Program-made: the position numbers and the translations under genes | Shown: positions 46,911-58,930 of the stretch, in pieces | Numbering within the stretch: position 1 is the stretch's first letter | Layout of the letters: each line of letters opens with the position of its first letter | Assembly: GCF_051401765.1 (NCBI RefSeq) | Contig: NW_027480543.1 | Span: 372,001 to 436,000 of the forward strand | From: Calliopsis andreniformis | Taxonomy: Eukaryota > Arthropoda > Insecta > Hymenoptera > Andrenidae | Length of the DNA stretch: 64,000 nucleotides | Direction: 5' to 3' | The notes under the pieces: generated by a model | The model's database searches: none | The model's input: only the letters and a program-made list of their open reading frames with translations | Told to the model about the DNA's origin: nothing

Positions 46911-49900
46911 AAGATTGAGGATTGAAGATTGAGGATTGAGGATTGCGAATTGAGGATTGAGGGTTGAGGATTGAGGATTGAAGATTGGGTATTGAGGATT
47001 GAAGATTGAGGATTGGGTATTGAGGATCGAAGAATGAGGATTGAGGATTGAGGATTGACGATTGAGGATTGAATATTGAGTATTGAGGATTGAAGACTGA
47101 GGATTGGGTATTGAGGATTGAACATTGAGGATTGAGTATTGAGGTTTGAGGAGTGAAGATTGAGGATTGAGGATTGAGGATTGAGGATTGAGGATTGAGG
47201 ATTGAAGATAGAATATTGATGATTAAAGATTGAGGGTTGAGGATTGAGGGTTGTGGATTGAGGACGAGATCTGAGTGTTGAATATTGATGTCTGAGGTCT
47301 GGGGATTGAGGATTGAGAATTGAGAATTGAGGAATGAGGATTGAAGATTGAGGATTGGGTATTGAGGATTGACGAATGAGGATTGAGAATTGCGGATTGA
47401 GGATTGAAGATTGAGTATTGAGGATTGAAGATTGAGGATTGAGGATTGAGGATTGAGGATTGGGGATTGAGGTTTGCGGATTGAAGATACAGTATTGAGG
47501 ATTGAAGATTCAGAATTGAGGATTAGGACTGAACATTGAGTACTGAGTGTTGAGGGATGAGTGATGAGAATTTATGTTTCTGGATAGAGAGTTGAAGATT
47601 GCAGATTGAGTATTGAGTATTGAAAACTGTGAATTGAGGATATTCTATTGAGGATTGAGGATTGACAACTGAATGTTGAGGACTGAGGGCTGAAGATTGA
47701 GGATTCAGGATTGAGGATTCGGAATTGAGGTTTGAGGACTGAGGATTGAGGATTGAAGATTGAGTATTGAGGATTGAAGATTGAGGATTGAGGATTGAGG
47801 ATTGAGGATTGAGGATGAGGGCTGAGGGTTGAGGATTGGGGTTTGAGGACTAAGGACGGAGGATTGAGGATTGAGAATTGAGGATTGAGGATTGAGGATT
47901 GAAGATTAAGGATTGGATATTGAGGATCGAAGAATGAGGATTGAGGATTGAGGATTGAGGATTGAGGATTGAATATTGAGTATTGAGGATTGAAGATTGA
48001 CTATTGAGGATTGCGAATTGAGGATTGAGGATTGAGGATTGAGGATTGAAGATTGAGTATTGAGGATTGAAACTTGAGGATTGTGGATTGAGGGTTGAGG
48101 ATTGAGGATTGAGGATTGAGGATTGAGGATTGAAGATTGAGTATTGAGGATTGAAGATTGAGGATTGAGGATTGAGGATTGAGGATTGAGGATTGAAGAT
48201 TGAGTTCTGAGGGTTGAAGGTTAAGATTGAGGATTGAGGATCGAGGACTGAGGATTGAGGATTGAGGATTGAAGGTTCAGTATTGAGGATTGAAGATTGA
48301 GAATTGAGGATTGAGGATTGAACATTGAGGACTGAGTGTTGAGGGTTGAGTGATGAGAATTGATGTTTGTGGATAGAGAATTGAAGATTGCAGATTGAGT
48401 ATTGAGTATTGAAAACTGTGAATTGAGTATATTCTATTGAGGATTGAGGATTGACAACTGATTGTTGAGGACTGAGGGCTGAAGATTGAGGGTTCCAGAT
48501 TGAGGATTCAGAATTGGAATTTGAGGACTGAGCATTGAGGATTGAAGATTGAGTATTGAGGATTGAAGATTAAGAATTGAGGATTGAGGATTGAGGATTG
48601 AGGATGAGGGCCGAGGGTTGAGGATTGTGGTTTGAGGGCTGAGGACTGAGGATTGAGGATTGAGAATTGAGGATTGAGGATTGAGGGTTGAAGATTGATG
48701 ATTGTGTATGGAGGATTGAAGAATGAGGATTGAGGATTGTGGATTGAGGATTGAAGATTGAGGATTGTGTATTGAGGATTGAAGAATGAGGATTGAGAAT
48801 TGAGGATTGAGGATTGAGGATTGAATATTGAGTATTGAGGATTGAAGATTGACTACTGAGTATTGCGAATTGAGGATTGAGGGTTGAGGATTGAGGATTC
48901 AGGATTGAAGATTGAGTATTGAGGATTGAAGGTTGAGGATTGTGGATTGAGGATTGAGGATTGAGGCTTGAATATTGATGATTGGGGACTGAGTGTTGAG
49001 GGTTGAGTGATGAGAATTGAAGTTTGTGGATAGAGATTTGAAGATTGCAGGTTGAGTATTGAGTATTGAAAACTGTGAATTCATGATATTCTATTGAGGA
49101 TTGAGGATTGACCACTGATTGTTGAGGACTGTGGGCTGAAGATTGAGGATTCAGGATTGAGGATTCAGGATTTAGGTTTCAGGACTGAGGATTGGGGATT
49201 GAGGATTGAGGTTTGAGGATTGAGGATTGAGGATTGAAGACTGAGGATTGCGAGTTGAGGATTGAGTATTGAGGATTGAAGATTGAGGATTGAGGATTGA
49301 GGATTGAGGATTGATGATTGAGGATTGAGGATTGAGGATTGAGGATTGAGGATTGAGGATTGAGGATTGAGGGTTGTGGATTGAGGATGAGGACTGAGGG
49401 TTGAATATTCATGTTTGAGGTCTGAGGATTGAGGATTGAGGATTGAGAATTGAGGATTGAGGATTTAGGATTGAAGATTGAGGACTGGGTAGTAAGGATT
49501 GAGGACTGAGGCTTGAAGATTGAGGATAGGGTATTGTGGATTGAAGGATGATGATTGAGGATTGAGGATTGAGGATTGAGGATTGAATATTGAGTATTGA
49601 CGATTGAAGATCGACTATTGAGGATTGCGAATTGAGGGTTGAGGATTGAGGGTTGTGGATTGAGGACGATGACTGAGGGTTGAATATTGATGTTTGAGGT
49701 CTGAGCATTGAGGATTGAGAATTGAGAATTGAGGATTGAGGATTGAAGATTGAGGATTGGGTACTGAGGATTGAAGAATGAGGATTGAGGAATGAGGATT
49801 GAGGATTGAGTATTGAGGATTGAAGATTGAGTATTGAGGATTGAAGGTTGAGCATTGAGGATTGAGGATTCAGGATTGAGGACCCAGGATTGAGGTTTGA

Positions 49901-50576
49901 GGACTGAGGATTGCGGATTGAGGATTGAGGATTGAGGATTGAGAATTGGGGATTGAGGATGAGGGCTGCTAGTTCAGGATTGGGGTTTGAGGACTAAGGA
50001 CGGAGGATTGAGGATTGAGAATTGAGGATTGAGGATTGAGGATTGAAGATTGAGGATTGGGTATTGAGGATCGAAGAATGAGGATTGAGGATTGAGGATT
50101 GAATATTGAGTATTGAGGATTGAAGATTGACTATTGAGGATTGCGAATTGAGGATTGAGTATTGAGGATTGAAGATTGAGGATTGAGGATTGAGAATTGA
50201 CGCTTGAGGATTGAGGATTGAGGATGGAGGATTGAAGAGAGAGCACCGAGTGTTGAGGATTGAGTGTTGAGGATTGATGTTTGAGGATTGAGACTTGATT
50301 ATTGAATATTTTGAATTGAGTATTCAACCATGAGGATTCAGTATATTCTATTGAGTATTTAGAACTGAGGATTGATGGTTGAGTATTGAGGATTGATGGA
50401 TGAGGGTTGTGTGTTGAATATTGAGGATTGAGGGTTGAGGATTGAGGATTGAGTATTGATAATTGAGTATTGAGGATTGAGGATTGAGGTTTGAGGATTG
50501 AGGACGAGGACTGACGGTTGAGGATTGAGGTTTGAGGATTGAGTATTGAGGATTGAGAATTGAGGATTGAGGATTG
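46911..50576 (+). repeat. Tandem triplet, copy 3 (3,666 bases)
   Basis: Module A lies at 47541-47744 (alpha), 48330-48533 and 48987-49190 (beta); module B at 50202-50423. I noticed only a handful of single-base differences from copy 2: GGCTGAAG at about 47,690 against GGCTGAGG, ATATTCATG at about 49,406 against ATATTTATG, and TATTTAGAAC at about 50,357 against TATTGAGAAC. This copy ends where the order of variants changes, near 50,580. Confidence 0.88.
50202..50423 (+). repeat. Module B, copy 12
   Basis: As at 42,870 and 46,536, with one private change in the right arm (TATTTAGAACTG). Confidence 0.82.
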
Positions 50577-51400
50577 AAGATTGAGAATTGAGGATTGAAG
50601 ATTGAGGATTGAGGATAGAGGATTGAGGATTGACGCTTGAGGATTGAGGGTTGAGGATGGTGGACTGAGGATTGCGGACTGCAGATTGAGTATTGGGGAT
50701 TGAAGATGGGCGGATTGAGGATTGAGGATAGAAGATTGAGGATTGGGGACTGAGGATTCAAGATTGAGGATCGAAGATTGAGAATTGAGGATTGAAGATT
50801 GATAATTGAGGATTGAGGATTGAACATTGAGGACTGAGGATTGAGGATTGATGATTGAGTATTGAGTATTGAAGATTTAGGATAGAGGATTGTCGATTAA
50901 GGATTGAGGATGAGGGCTGAGGGTTGAGGGCTGAGGTTTGAGGACTGAGGACTGAGGATTGAGGATTGTGAATTGAGGATTGAGGATTGAAGATTGAGGA
51001 TTGGGTATTGAGGATTGAAGAATGAGGATTGAGGATTGAGGATTGAGGATTGACGATGGGAGGATTGAGGATTGAGGATAGAAGATTGAGGATTGAGGAT
51101 TGAGGATTCAAGATTGAGGATCGAAGATTGAGAATTGAGGATTGAAGATTGATAATTGAGGATTGAGGATTGAACATTGAGGACTGAGTATTGAGGATTG
51201 AAGATTGAGTATTGAGGATTGAACGTTGAGGATTGAGGATTGTCGATTAAGGATTGAGGATGAGGGCTGAGGGTTGAGGATTGAGGTTTGAGGACTGAGG
51301 ACTGAGGATTGAGGATTGAGAATTGAGGATTGAGGATTGAGGATTGAAGATTGAGGATTGGGTATTGAGGATTGAAGAATGAGGATTGAGGATTGAGGAT

Positions 51401-51711
51401 TGTGTATTGAGGACTGAAGAATGAGGATTGAGGATTGAGGATTGAGGATTGAGGATTGAATATTGAGTATTGAGGATTGAAGGTTGACTATTGAGGATTG
51501 CGAATTGAGGATTGAGGAATGAGGATTGAGGATTCAGGATTGAAGATTGAGGATTGTGTATTGAGGACTGAAGAATGAGGATTGAGGATTGAGGATTGAG
51601 GATTGAGGCTTGAATATTGAGGATTGGGGACTGAGTGTTGAGGGTTGAGTGATGAGGATTGAAGTTTGTGGATAGAGATTTGAAGAATGCAGGTTGAGTA
51701 TTGAGTATTGA
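51401..51711 (+). repeat. Tandem repeat of period about 155 bases, two starts
   Basis: TGTGTATTGAGGACTGAAG occurs at 51,401 and again at 51,556. Between them lie GAATATTGAGTATTG, GACTATTGAGG and GGATTCAGG in the same order as at 52.9-53.2 kb. Confidence 0.65.
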
Positions 51712-52911
51712 AAGCTGTGAATTCTAGAAATTCTATTGAGGATTGAGGATTGACCACAGATTGTTGAGGACTGTGGGCTGAAGATTGAGGATTCAGGATT
51801 TAGGTTTGAGGACTGAGGATTGAGGCTTGAGGATTGAGGATTGAGTATTGAGGATTGAGGATTGAAGACTGAGGATTGGGTATTGAGCATTGAACATTGA
51901 GGACTGAGGATTGAGGATTGAGGAGTGAAGATTGAGCATTGAGGATTGAGGATTGAGGATTGAGGATTGAGGATTGAGGATTGAGGATTGAGGATTGAGG
52001 ACTGAGGATTGAGGATGAGGGCTGAGGGTTGAGGATTGAGGTTTGACGACTAAGGACAGAGGATTGAGGATTGAGAATTGAGGATTGAGGATTGAGGATT
52101 GAAGATTGAGGATTGGGTATTGAGGATTGAAGAATGAGGATTGAGGATTGAGGATTGAGGGTTGAGTATTGAATATTGAGTATTGAGGGTTGAAGATTGA
52201 CTAATGAGGATTGCGAATTGAGGATTGAGGATTGAGGATTGAGGATTGAGGATTGGGTATTGAGGATTGAAGATTGACTATTGAGGATTGAGGATTGAAG
52301 ATTGAGTATTGAGGATTGAAGGTTGAGGATTGTGGTATTGAGGATTGAGGATTGAGGCTTGAATATTGAGGATTGGGGACTGAGTGTTGAGGGTTGAGTG
52401 ATGAGAATTGATGTTTGCGGATAGGGATTTGAAGATTGCAGGTTGAGTATTTAGTATTGAAAACTGTGAATTCATGATATTCTATTGAGGATTGAGGATT
52501 GACCACTGATTGTTGAGGACTGAGGGCTGAAGATTGAGGATTCAGGATTGAGGATTCAGGATTTAAGTTTCAGGACTGAGGATTGGGGATTGAGGATTGA
52601 GGATTGAGGATTGAGGATTGAAGACTGAGGATTGGGTATTGAGGATTGAACACTGAGGATTGAGGATTGATGATTGAGGATTGAAGACTGAGGATTGGGT
52701 ATTGAGGATTGAACATTGAGGATTGAGGATTGAGGTTTGAGGACTGAGAATTGAGGATTGTGGATTGAGGATTGAGTATTGATGATTGACGATTGAAGAC
52801 TGAGGATTGAGGATGATGGCTGAGGGTTGAGGATTGAGGTTTGAGGACTGAGGACAGAGGATTGATCATTGAGAATTGAGGATTGAGGATTAAGGATTGA
52901 AGATTGAGGAT

Positions 52912-53375
52912 TGTGTATTGAGGACTGAAGAATGAGGATTGAGGATTGAGGATTGAGGATTGAGGATTGAATATTGAGTATTGAGGATTGAATGTTGACT
53001 ATTGAGGATTGCGAATTGAGGATTGAGGAATGAGGATTGAGGATTCAGGATTGAAGATTGAGGATTGTGTATTGAGGACTGAAGAATGAGGATTGAGGAT
53101 TGAGGATTGAGGATTGAGGATTGAATATTGAGTATTGAGGATTGAAGGTTGACTATTGAGGATTGCGAATTGAGGATTGAGGAATGAGGATTGAGGATTC
53201 AGGATTGAAGATTGAGGATTGTGTATTGAGGACTGAAGAATGAGGATCGAAGGATGAGGATTGAGGATTGAGGATTGAGGATTGAGGATTGAATATTGAG
53301 TATTGAGGATTGAAGATTGACTATTGAGGATCGAGGATTGAAGATTGAGTATTGAGGATTGAAGGTTGAGGATTG
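52912..53375 (+). repeat. Tandem repeat of period about 155 bases, three starts
   Basis: TGTGTATTGAGGACTGAAG starts at 52,912, 53,067 and 53,220. This is the same segment as at 51,401, amplified once more. The third copy has GGATCGAAGGATG inserted. Confidence 0.68.
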
Positions 53376-53709
53376 TGGTATTGAGGATTGAGGATTGAAG
53401 CTTGAATATTGAGGATTGGGGACTGAGTGTTGAGTGTTGAGTGATGAGAATTGATGTTTGCGGATAGGGATTTGAAGATTGCAGGTTGAGTATTGAGTAT
53501 TGAAAACTGTGAAATCATGATATTCCATTGAGGATTGAGGATGGACCACTGATTCTTGAGGACTGAGGTCTGAAGATTGAGGATTCAGGATTGAGGATTC
53601 AGGATTGTGGTTTGAGGACTGAGGATTGAGGATTGAGGATTGAGGATTGAGGATTGAGGATTGAGGATTGAGGACTGAGGATTGAGGACTGAGGATTGAG
53701 GATTGAGGA

Positions 53710-53930
53710 TTGAGCATTGAGGATTGAAGATTGAAGACTGGGGATTGATGATTGAAGATTGAGAATTAAGGATTGAAGACTGTGGATTGAGGAACTAGGT
53801 TTGGAGATTGATTATTGAGGATTGAAGATTGAGGGTTGAGGATTGAGGATTGAGAATTGAGAATTGAGGATGAGGACTGAGGGTTGAGGATAAAGGTTTG
53901 AGGAATGAGGATTGAGGGTTGAGGATTGAG
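53710..53930 (+). repeat. 0.22 kb segment, copy 1 (offset 4,387)
   Basis: Matches 58,097-58,330. Landmarks are GAGCATTGAGG, GAAGACTGGGG, GGAACTAGG, TTGGAGATTGATTATTG and GGATAAAGG. The copies differ in a few bases, for example GAATTAAGG here and GAAATAAGG there. Confidence 0.68.
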
Positions 53931-54383
53931 GATTGAGGATTGAGGATTGAGGATTGAGGATTGAGGATTGAGGATTGAGGATTGAGGATTGAGGATTGAG
54001 GATTGAGAATTGAGGATTGAGGATTGAGGACTGAAGATTAAGGATTGGGGATGAGGGCTGAGGGTTGAGGATTGAGGATTGAAGATTGAGTATTAAGGAT
54101 TGAAGATTGAGTATTGAGGATTGAAGATTGCGGATTGAGGATTGAGGATTGAGGATTGAGTATTGAGGGTAGAAGATTGAAGACTGGGGACTGACGATTG
54201 GGGATTGAGGATTGAGGATTGATGATTGAGGATTGAGGATTGATGATTGAAAATTGAGGATTGGGTATTGGGGATTGAAGAATGAGGATTGAGGATTGAG
54301 GATTGAGGATTGAGGATTGGGGATTGAATATTGAGTACTGAGGATTGAAGATTGAGGTTTGAGGATTGAGGATTGAGGGTTGA

Positions 54384-54606
54384 CGCTTGAGGATTGAGGA
54401 TTGAGGATGGAGGATTGAAGAGAGAGGACTGAGTGTTGAGGATTGAGTGTTGAGGATTGATGTTTGAGGATTGAGATTTGATTATTGAATATTTTGGATC
54501 GAGTATTCAACCATGAGAATTCAGTATATTTTATTGAGTATTGAGCATTGAGGATTGATGGTTGAGTATTGAGGATTGATGGATGATTGTTGTGTGTTGA
54601 ATGTTG
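54384..54606 (+). repeat. Module B, copy 13
   Basis: Full length, but the spelling lies between the triplet type and the 3.3 kb type: AGAGAGGACTGAG left arm, ATTTTGGATCGAG, GAATTCAGTATATTTTATTG core with one core change, and a GATGATTGTTGTG end. Confidence 0.8.
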
Positions 54607-54974
54607 ATTATTGAGGATTGAGGATTGAAGATCGAGTATTGATGATTGAATATTGAGGATTGAGGATTGAGGTTTGAGGATTGAGGACGAGGACTGACGG
54701 TTGAGGATTGAGGTTTGAGGATTGAGTATTGAGGATTGAGAATTGAGGATTGAGGATTGAAGATTGAGAATTGAGGATTGAAGATTGAGGATTGAGGATA
54801 GCGGATTGAGGATTGACGCTTGAGGATTGAGTGTTGAGGATGGTGGATTGAGGATTGAGGATTTCAGATTGAGTATTGGGGATTGAAGATGGGCGGATTG
54901 AGGATTGAGGATAGAAGATTGAGGATTGGGGACTGAGGATTCAAGATTGAGGATCGAAGATTGAGAATTGAGGA

Positions 54975-55925
54975 TTGAAGATTGAGGATTGGATATTGAG
55001 GATCGAAGAATGAGGATTGAGGATTGAGGATTGAGGATTGAGGATTGAATATTGAGTATTGAGGATTGAAGATTGACTATTGAGGATTGCGAATTGAGGA
55101 TTGAGGATTGAGGATTGAGGATTGAAGATTGAGTATTGAGGATTGAAGATTGAGTATTGAGGATTGAAGATTAAGAATTGAGGATTGAGGATTGAGGATT
55201 GAGGATGAGGGCCGAGGGTTGAGGATTGTGGTTTGAGGGCTGAGGACTGAGGATTGAGGATTGAGAATTGAGGATTGAGGATTGAGGGTTGAAGATTGAG
55301 GATTGGGTATTGAGGATTGAAGAATGAGGATTGAGGATTGTGGATTGAGGATTGAAGATTGAGGATTGTGTATTGAGGATTGAAGAATGAGGATTGAGGA
55401 TTGAGGATTGAGGATTGAGGATTGAATATTGAGTATTGAGGATTGAAGATTGACTATTGAGTATTGCGAATTGAGGATTGAGGGTTGAGGATTGAGGATT
55501 CAGGATTGAAGACTGAGTATTGAGGATTGAAGGTTGAGGATTGTGGATTGAGGATTGAGGATTGAGGCTTGAATATTGATGATTGGGGACTGAGTGTTGA
55601 GGGTTGAGTGATGAGAATTGAAGCTTGTGGATAGAGATTTGAGGATTGCAGGTTGAGTATTGAGTATTGAAAACTATGAATTCATGATATTCTATTGAGG
55701 ATTGAGGATTGACCACTGATTGTTGTGGACTGTGGGCTGAAGATTGAGGATTCAGGATTGAGGATTGAGGATTTAGGTTTCAGGACTGAGGATTGGGGAT
55801 TGAGGTTTGAGGTTTGAGGATTGAGGATTGAGGATTGAAGACTGAGGATTGGGTGTTGAGGATTGAACACTGAGGATTGACGATTGATGATTGAGGAGTG
55901 AAGATTGAGGATTGAGGATTGAGGA
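54975..55925 (+). repeat. Partial fourth relative of the triplet unit
   Basis: The left part (54,980-55,130) matches 40,293-40,443 at offset 14,687. From about 55,140 the match is to about 40,928-41,713 at offset 14,212, so 475 bases including one module A are missing. 475 is 68 heptamers less one base, and the missing stretch contains a one-base slip (GGTTAAGATTG). It retains part of the segment deleted in triplet copies 2 and 3, so it derives from a copy-1-like ancestor. Beta module A lies at 55588-55791. Confidence 0.75.
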
Positions 55926-58900
55926 TTGAAGATTGAGGATTGGGTACTGAGGATTGAAGCATGAGGATTGAGGAATGAGGATTGAGGATTGAGTATTGAG
56001 AATTGAAGATTGAGTATTGAGGATTGAAGATTGAGGATTGAGGATTGAGGATTCAGGATTGAGGACCCAGGATTGAGGTTTGAGGACTGAGGATTGCGGA
56101 TTGAGGATTGAGGATTGAGGATTGAGGATTGAGGATTGAGGATGAGGGCTGCGGGTTGAGGATTGGGGTTTGAGGACTAAGGACGGAGGATTGAGGATTG
56201 AGAATTGAGGATTGACGATTGAGGATTGAAGATTGAGGATTGGGTATTGAGGATCGAAGAATGAGGATTGAGGATTGAGGATTGAGGATTGAGGATTGAA
56301 TATTGAGTATTGGGGATTGAAGATTGACTATTGAGGATTGCGAGTTGAGGATTGAGTATTGAGGATTGAGGATTGAGGATTGAGGATTGAGGATTGGGGA
56401 TTGATGATTGAGGATTGAGGATTGAGGATTGAGGATTGAGGATTGAGGATTGAGGATTGAGGGTTGTGGATTGAGGATGAGGACTGAGGGTTGAATATTT
56501 ATGTTTGAGGTCTGAGGATTGAGGATTGAGGATTGAGAATTGAGGATTGAGGATTGAGGATTGAACATTGTGGACTGGGTATTGAGGATTGAGGATTGAG
56601 GCTTGAGGATTGAGGATAGGGTATTGTGGATTGAAGGATGATGATTGAGGATTGAGGATTGAGGATTGAGGATTGAATATTGAGTATTGACGATTGAAGA
56701 TCGACTATTGAGGATTGCGAATTGAGGATTGAGGGTTGAGGATTGAGGATTGAAGATTGAGTATTGAGGATTGAATGTTGAGGATTGTGGATTGAGGATT
56801 GAGGATTGAGGCTTGAATATTGAGGATTGGGGATTGAGCTTTCAGGGTTGAGTGATGAGAATTGATGTTTGTGGATAGAGATTTGAAGATTGCAGGTTGA
56901 GTATTGAGTATTGAAAACTGTGAAATCATGATATTCCATTGAGGATTGAGGATGGACCACTGATTGTTGAGGACTGTGGGCTGAAGATTGAGGATTCAGG
57001 ATTGAGTATTCAGGATTTAGGTTTCAGGACTGAGGATTGGGGTTTGAGGATTGAGGATTGAGGATTGAGGATTGAGGATTGAAGACTGAGGATTGGGTAT
57101 TGAGGATTGAACACTGAGGATTGAGGATTGATGATTGAGGAGTGAAGATTGAGGATTGAGGATTGAGGATTGAGGATTGAGGATTGAGGATTGAAGATTG
57201 AATATTGATGATTGAAGATTGAGGGTTGAGGATGAGGGTTGTGGAATGAGGACGATGACTGAGGGTTGAATATTGATGTTTGAGGTCTGAGCATTGAGGA
57301 TTGAGAATTGAGAATTGAGGATTGAGGATTGAAGATTGAGGATTGGGTACTGAGGATTGAAGAATGAGGATTGAGGAATGAGGATTGAGGATTGAGTATT
57401 GAGGATTGAAGATTGAGTATTGAGGATTGAAGATTGAGGATTGAGGATTGAGGATTCAGGATTGAGGACCCAGGATTGAGGTTTGAGGACTGAGGATTGC
57501 GGTTTGAGGATTGAGGATTGAGGATTGAGGATTGAGGATTGAGGATGAGGGCTGCGGGTTGAGGATTGGGGTTTGAGGACTAAGGACGGAGGATTGAGGA
57601 TTGAGAATTGAGGATTGAGGATTGAGGATTGAAGATTGAGGATTGGGTATTGAGGATCGAAGAATGAGGATTGAGGATTGAGGATTGAGGATTGAGGATT
57701 GAATATTGAGTATTGAGGATTGAAGATTGACTATTGAGGATTGCGAATTGAGGATTGAGTATTGAGGATTGAAGATTGAGGATTGAGGATTGAGGATTGG
57801 GTATTGAGGATTGAAGAATGAGGATTGAAGATTGAGGATTGATGACTAAGGATGTAGGATGGAGGTTGAGGGCTGAGGGTTGAGGATTGAGGTTTGAGGA
57901 CTGAGGACTGAGGATTGAGGATTGATAATTGAGAATTGAGGATTGAGGATTGAGGATTGAAGATTGAGTATTGATGATTGAATATTGAGGATTGAGGATT
58001 GAGGTTTGAGGATTGAGGACGAGGACTGACGGTAGAGGATTGCGGTTTGAGGATTGAGGACTGAGGATTGAGGACTGAGGACTGAGGATTGAGGATTGAG
58101 CATTGAGGATTGAAGATTGAAGACTGGGGATTGATGATTGAAGATTGAGAAATAAGGATTGAAGATTGTGGATTGAGGAACTAGGATTGGAGATTGATTA
58201 TTGAGGATTGAAGATTGAGGATTGAGGATTGAGGATTGAGAATTGAGAATTGAGGATGAGGACTGAGGGTTGAGGATAAAGGTTTGAGGAATGAGGATTG
58301 AGGGTTGAGGATTGAGGATTGAGGATTGAGGATTGAGGATTGAGGATTGAGGACTGGGGACTGACGATTGGGGATTGAGGATTGAGGATTGAGGATTGAG
58401 TGTTGAGGATGGAGGATGAGGGCTGAGGGTTGAGGATTGAGGTTTGAGGACTGAGGACTGAGGATTGAGGATCGAGAGTTGAGGATTGAGGATTGAGGAT
58501 TGGGGATTGAGGATTGAGGATTGAAGATTGAGGATTGGGTATTGAGGATTGAAGAATGAGGATTGAGGATTGAGGATTGAGGATTGACGATGGGAGGATT
58601 GAGGATTGAGGATAGAAGATTGAGGATTGGGGCTGAGGATTCAAGATTGAGGATCGAAGATTGAGAATTGAGGATTGAAGATTGATAATTGAGGATTGAG
58701 GATTGAACATTGAGGACTGAGTATTGAGGATTGAAGATTGAGTATTGAGGATTGAAGGTTGAGGAATGAGGATTGTCGATTAAGGATTGAGGATGAGGGC
58801 TGAGGGTTGAGGATTGAGGTTTGAGGACTGAGGACTGAGGATTGAGGATTGAGAATTGAGGATTGAGGATTGAGGATTGAAGATTGAGGATTGGGTATTG

Positions 58901-58930
58901 AGGATTGAAGAATGAGGATTGAGGATTGAG
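55925..58930 (+). repeat. Heptamer mosaic with C, D and E blocks
   Basis: D blocks with GGATGAGGGCTGCGGG are near 56,143 and 57,543. C-type ATATTTATGTTTG is near 56,496. Beta module A is at 56832-57035. The 0.22 kb segment is at 58,097-58,330, and an E block is at about 58,588-58,720. Segments resemble 41.7-42.6 kb, so this is again triplet-like material, but reshuffled. No gene is seen. Confidence 0.7.

Larger units (their letters stand above)
50577..54975 (+). repeat. Right-hand mosaic with E blocks and a 155-base tandem repeat
   Basis: E blocks (GATGGGCGG or GATGGGAGG, then GGATAGAAG, GGATTCAAG, GGATCGAAG) are at about 50,704-50,840, 51,054-51,195 and 54,888-54,975. Module A copies lie at 51629-51818 (beta, diverged core TTCTAGAAATTC), 52378-52581 and 53421-53624 (beta); module B at 54384-54606. 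The longest pure TTGAGGA run noticed is at 53,919-54,007. No gene is seen. Confidence 0.72.
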
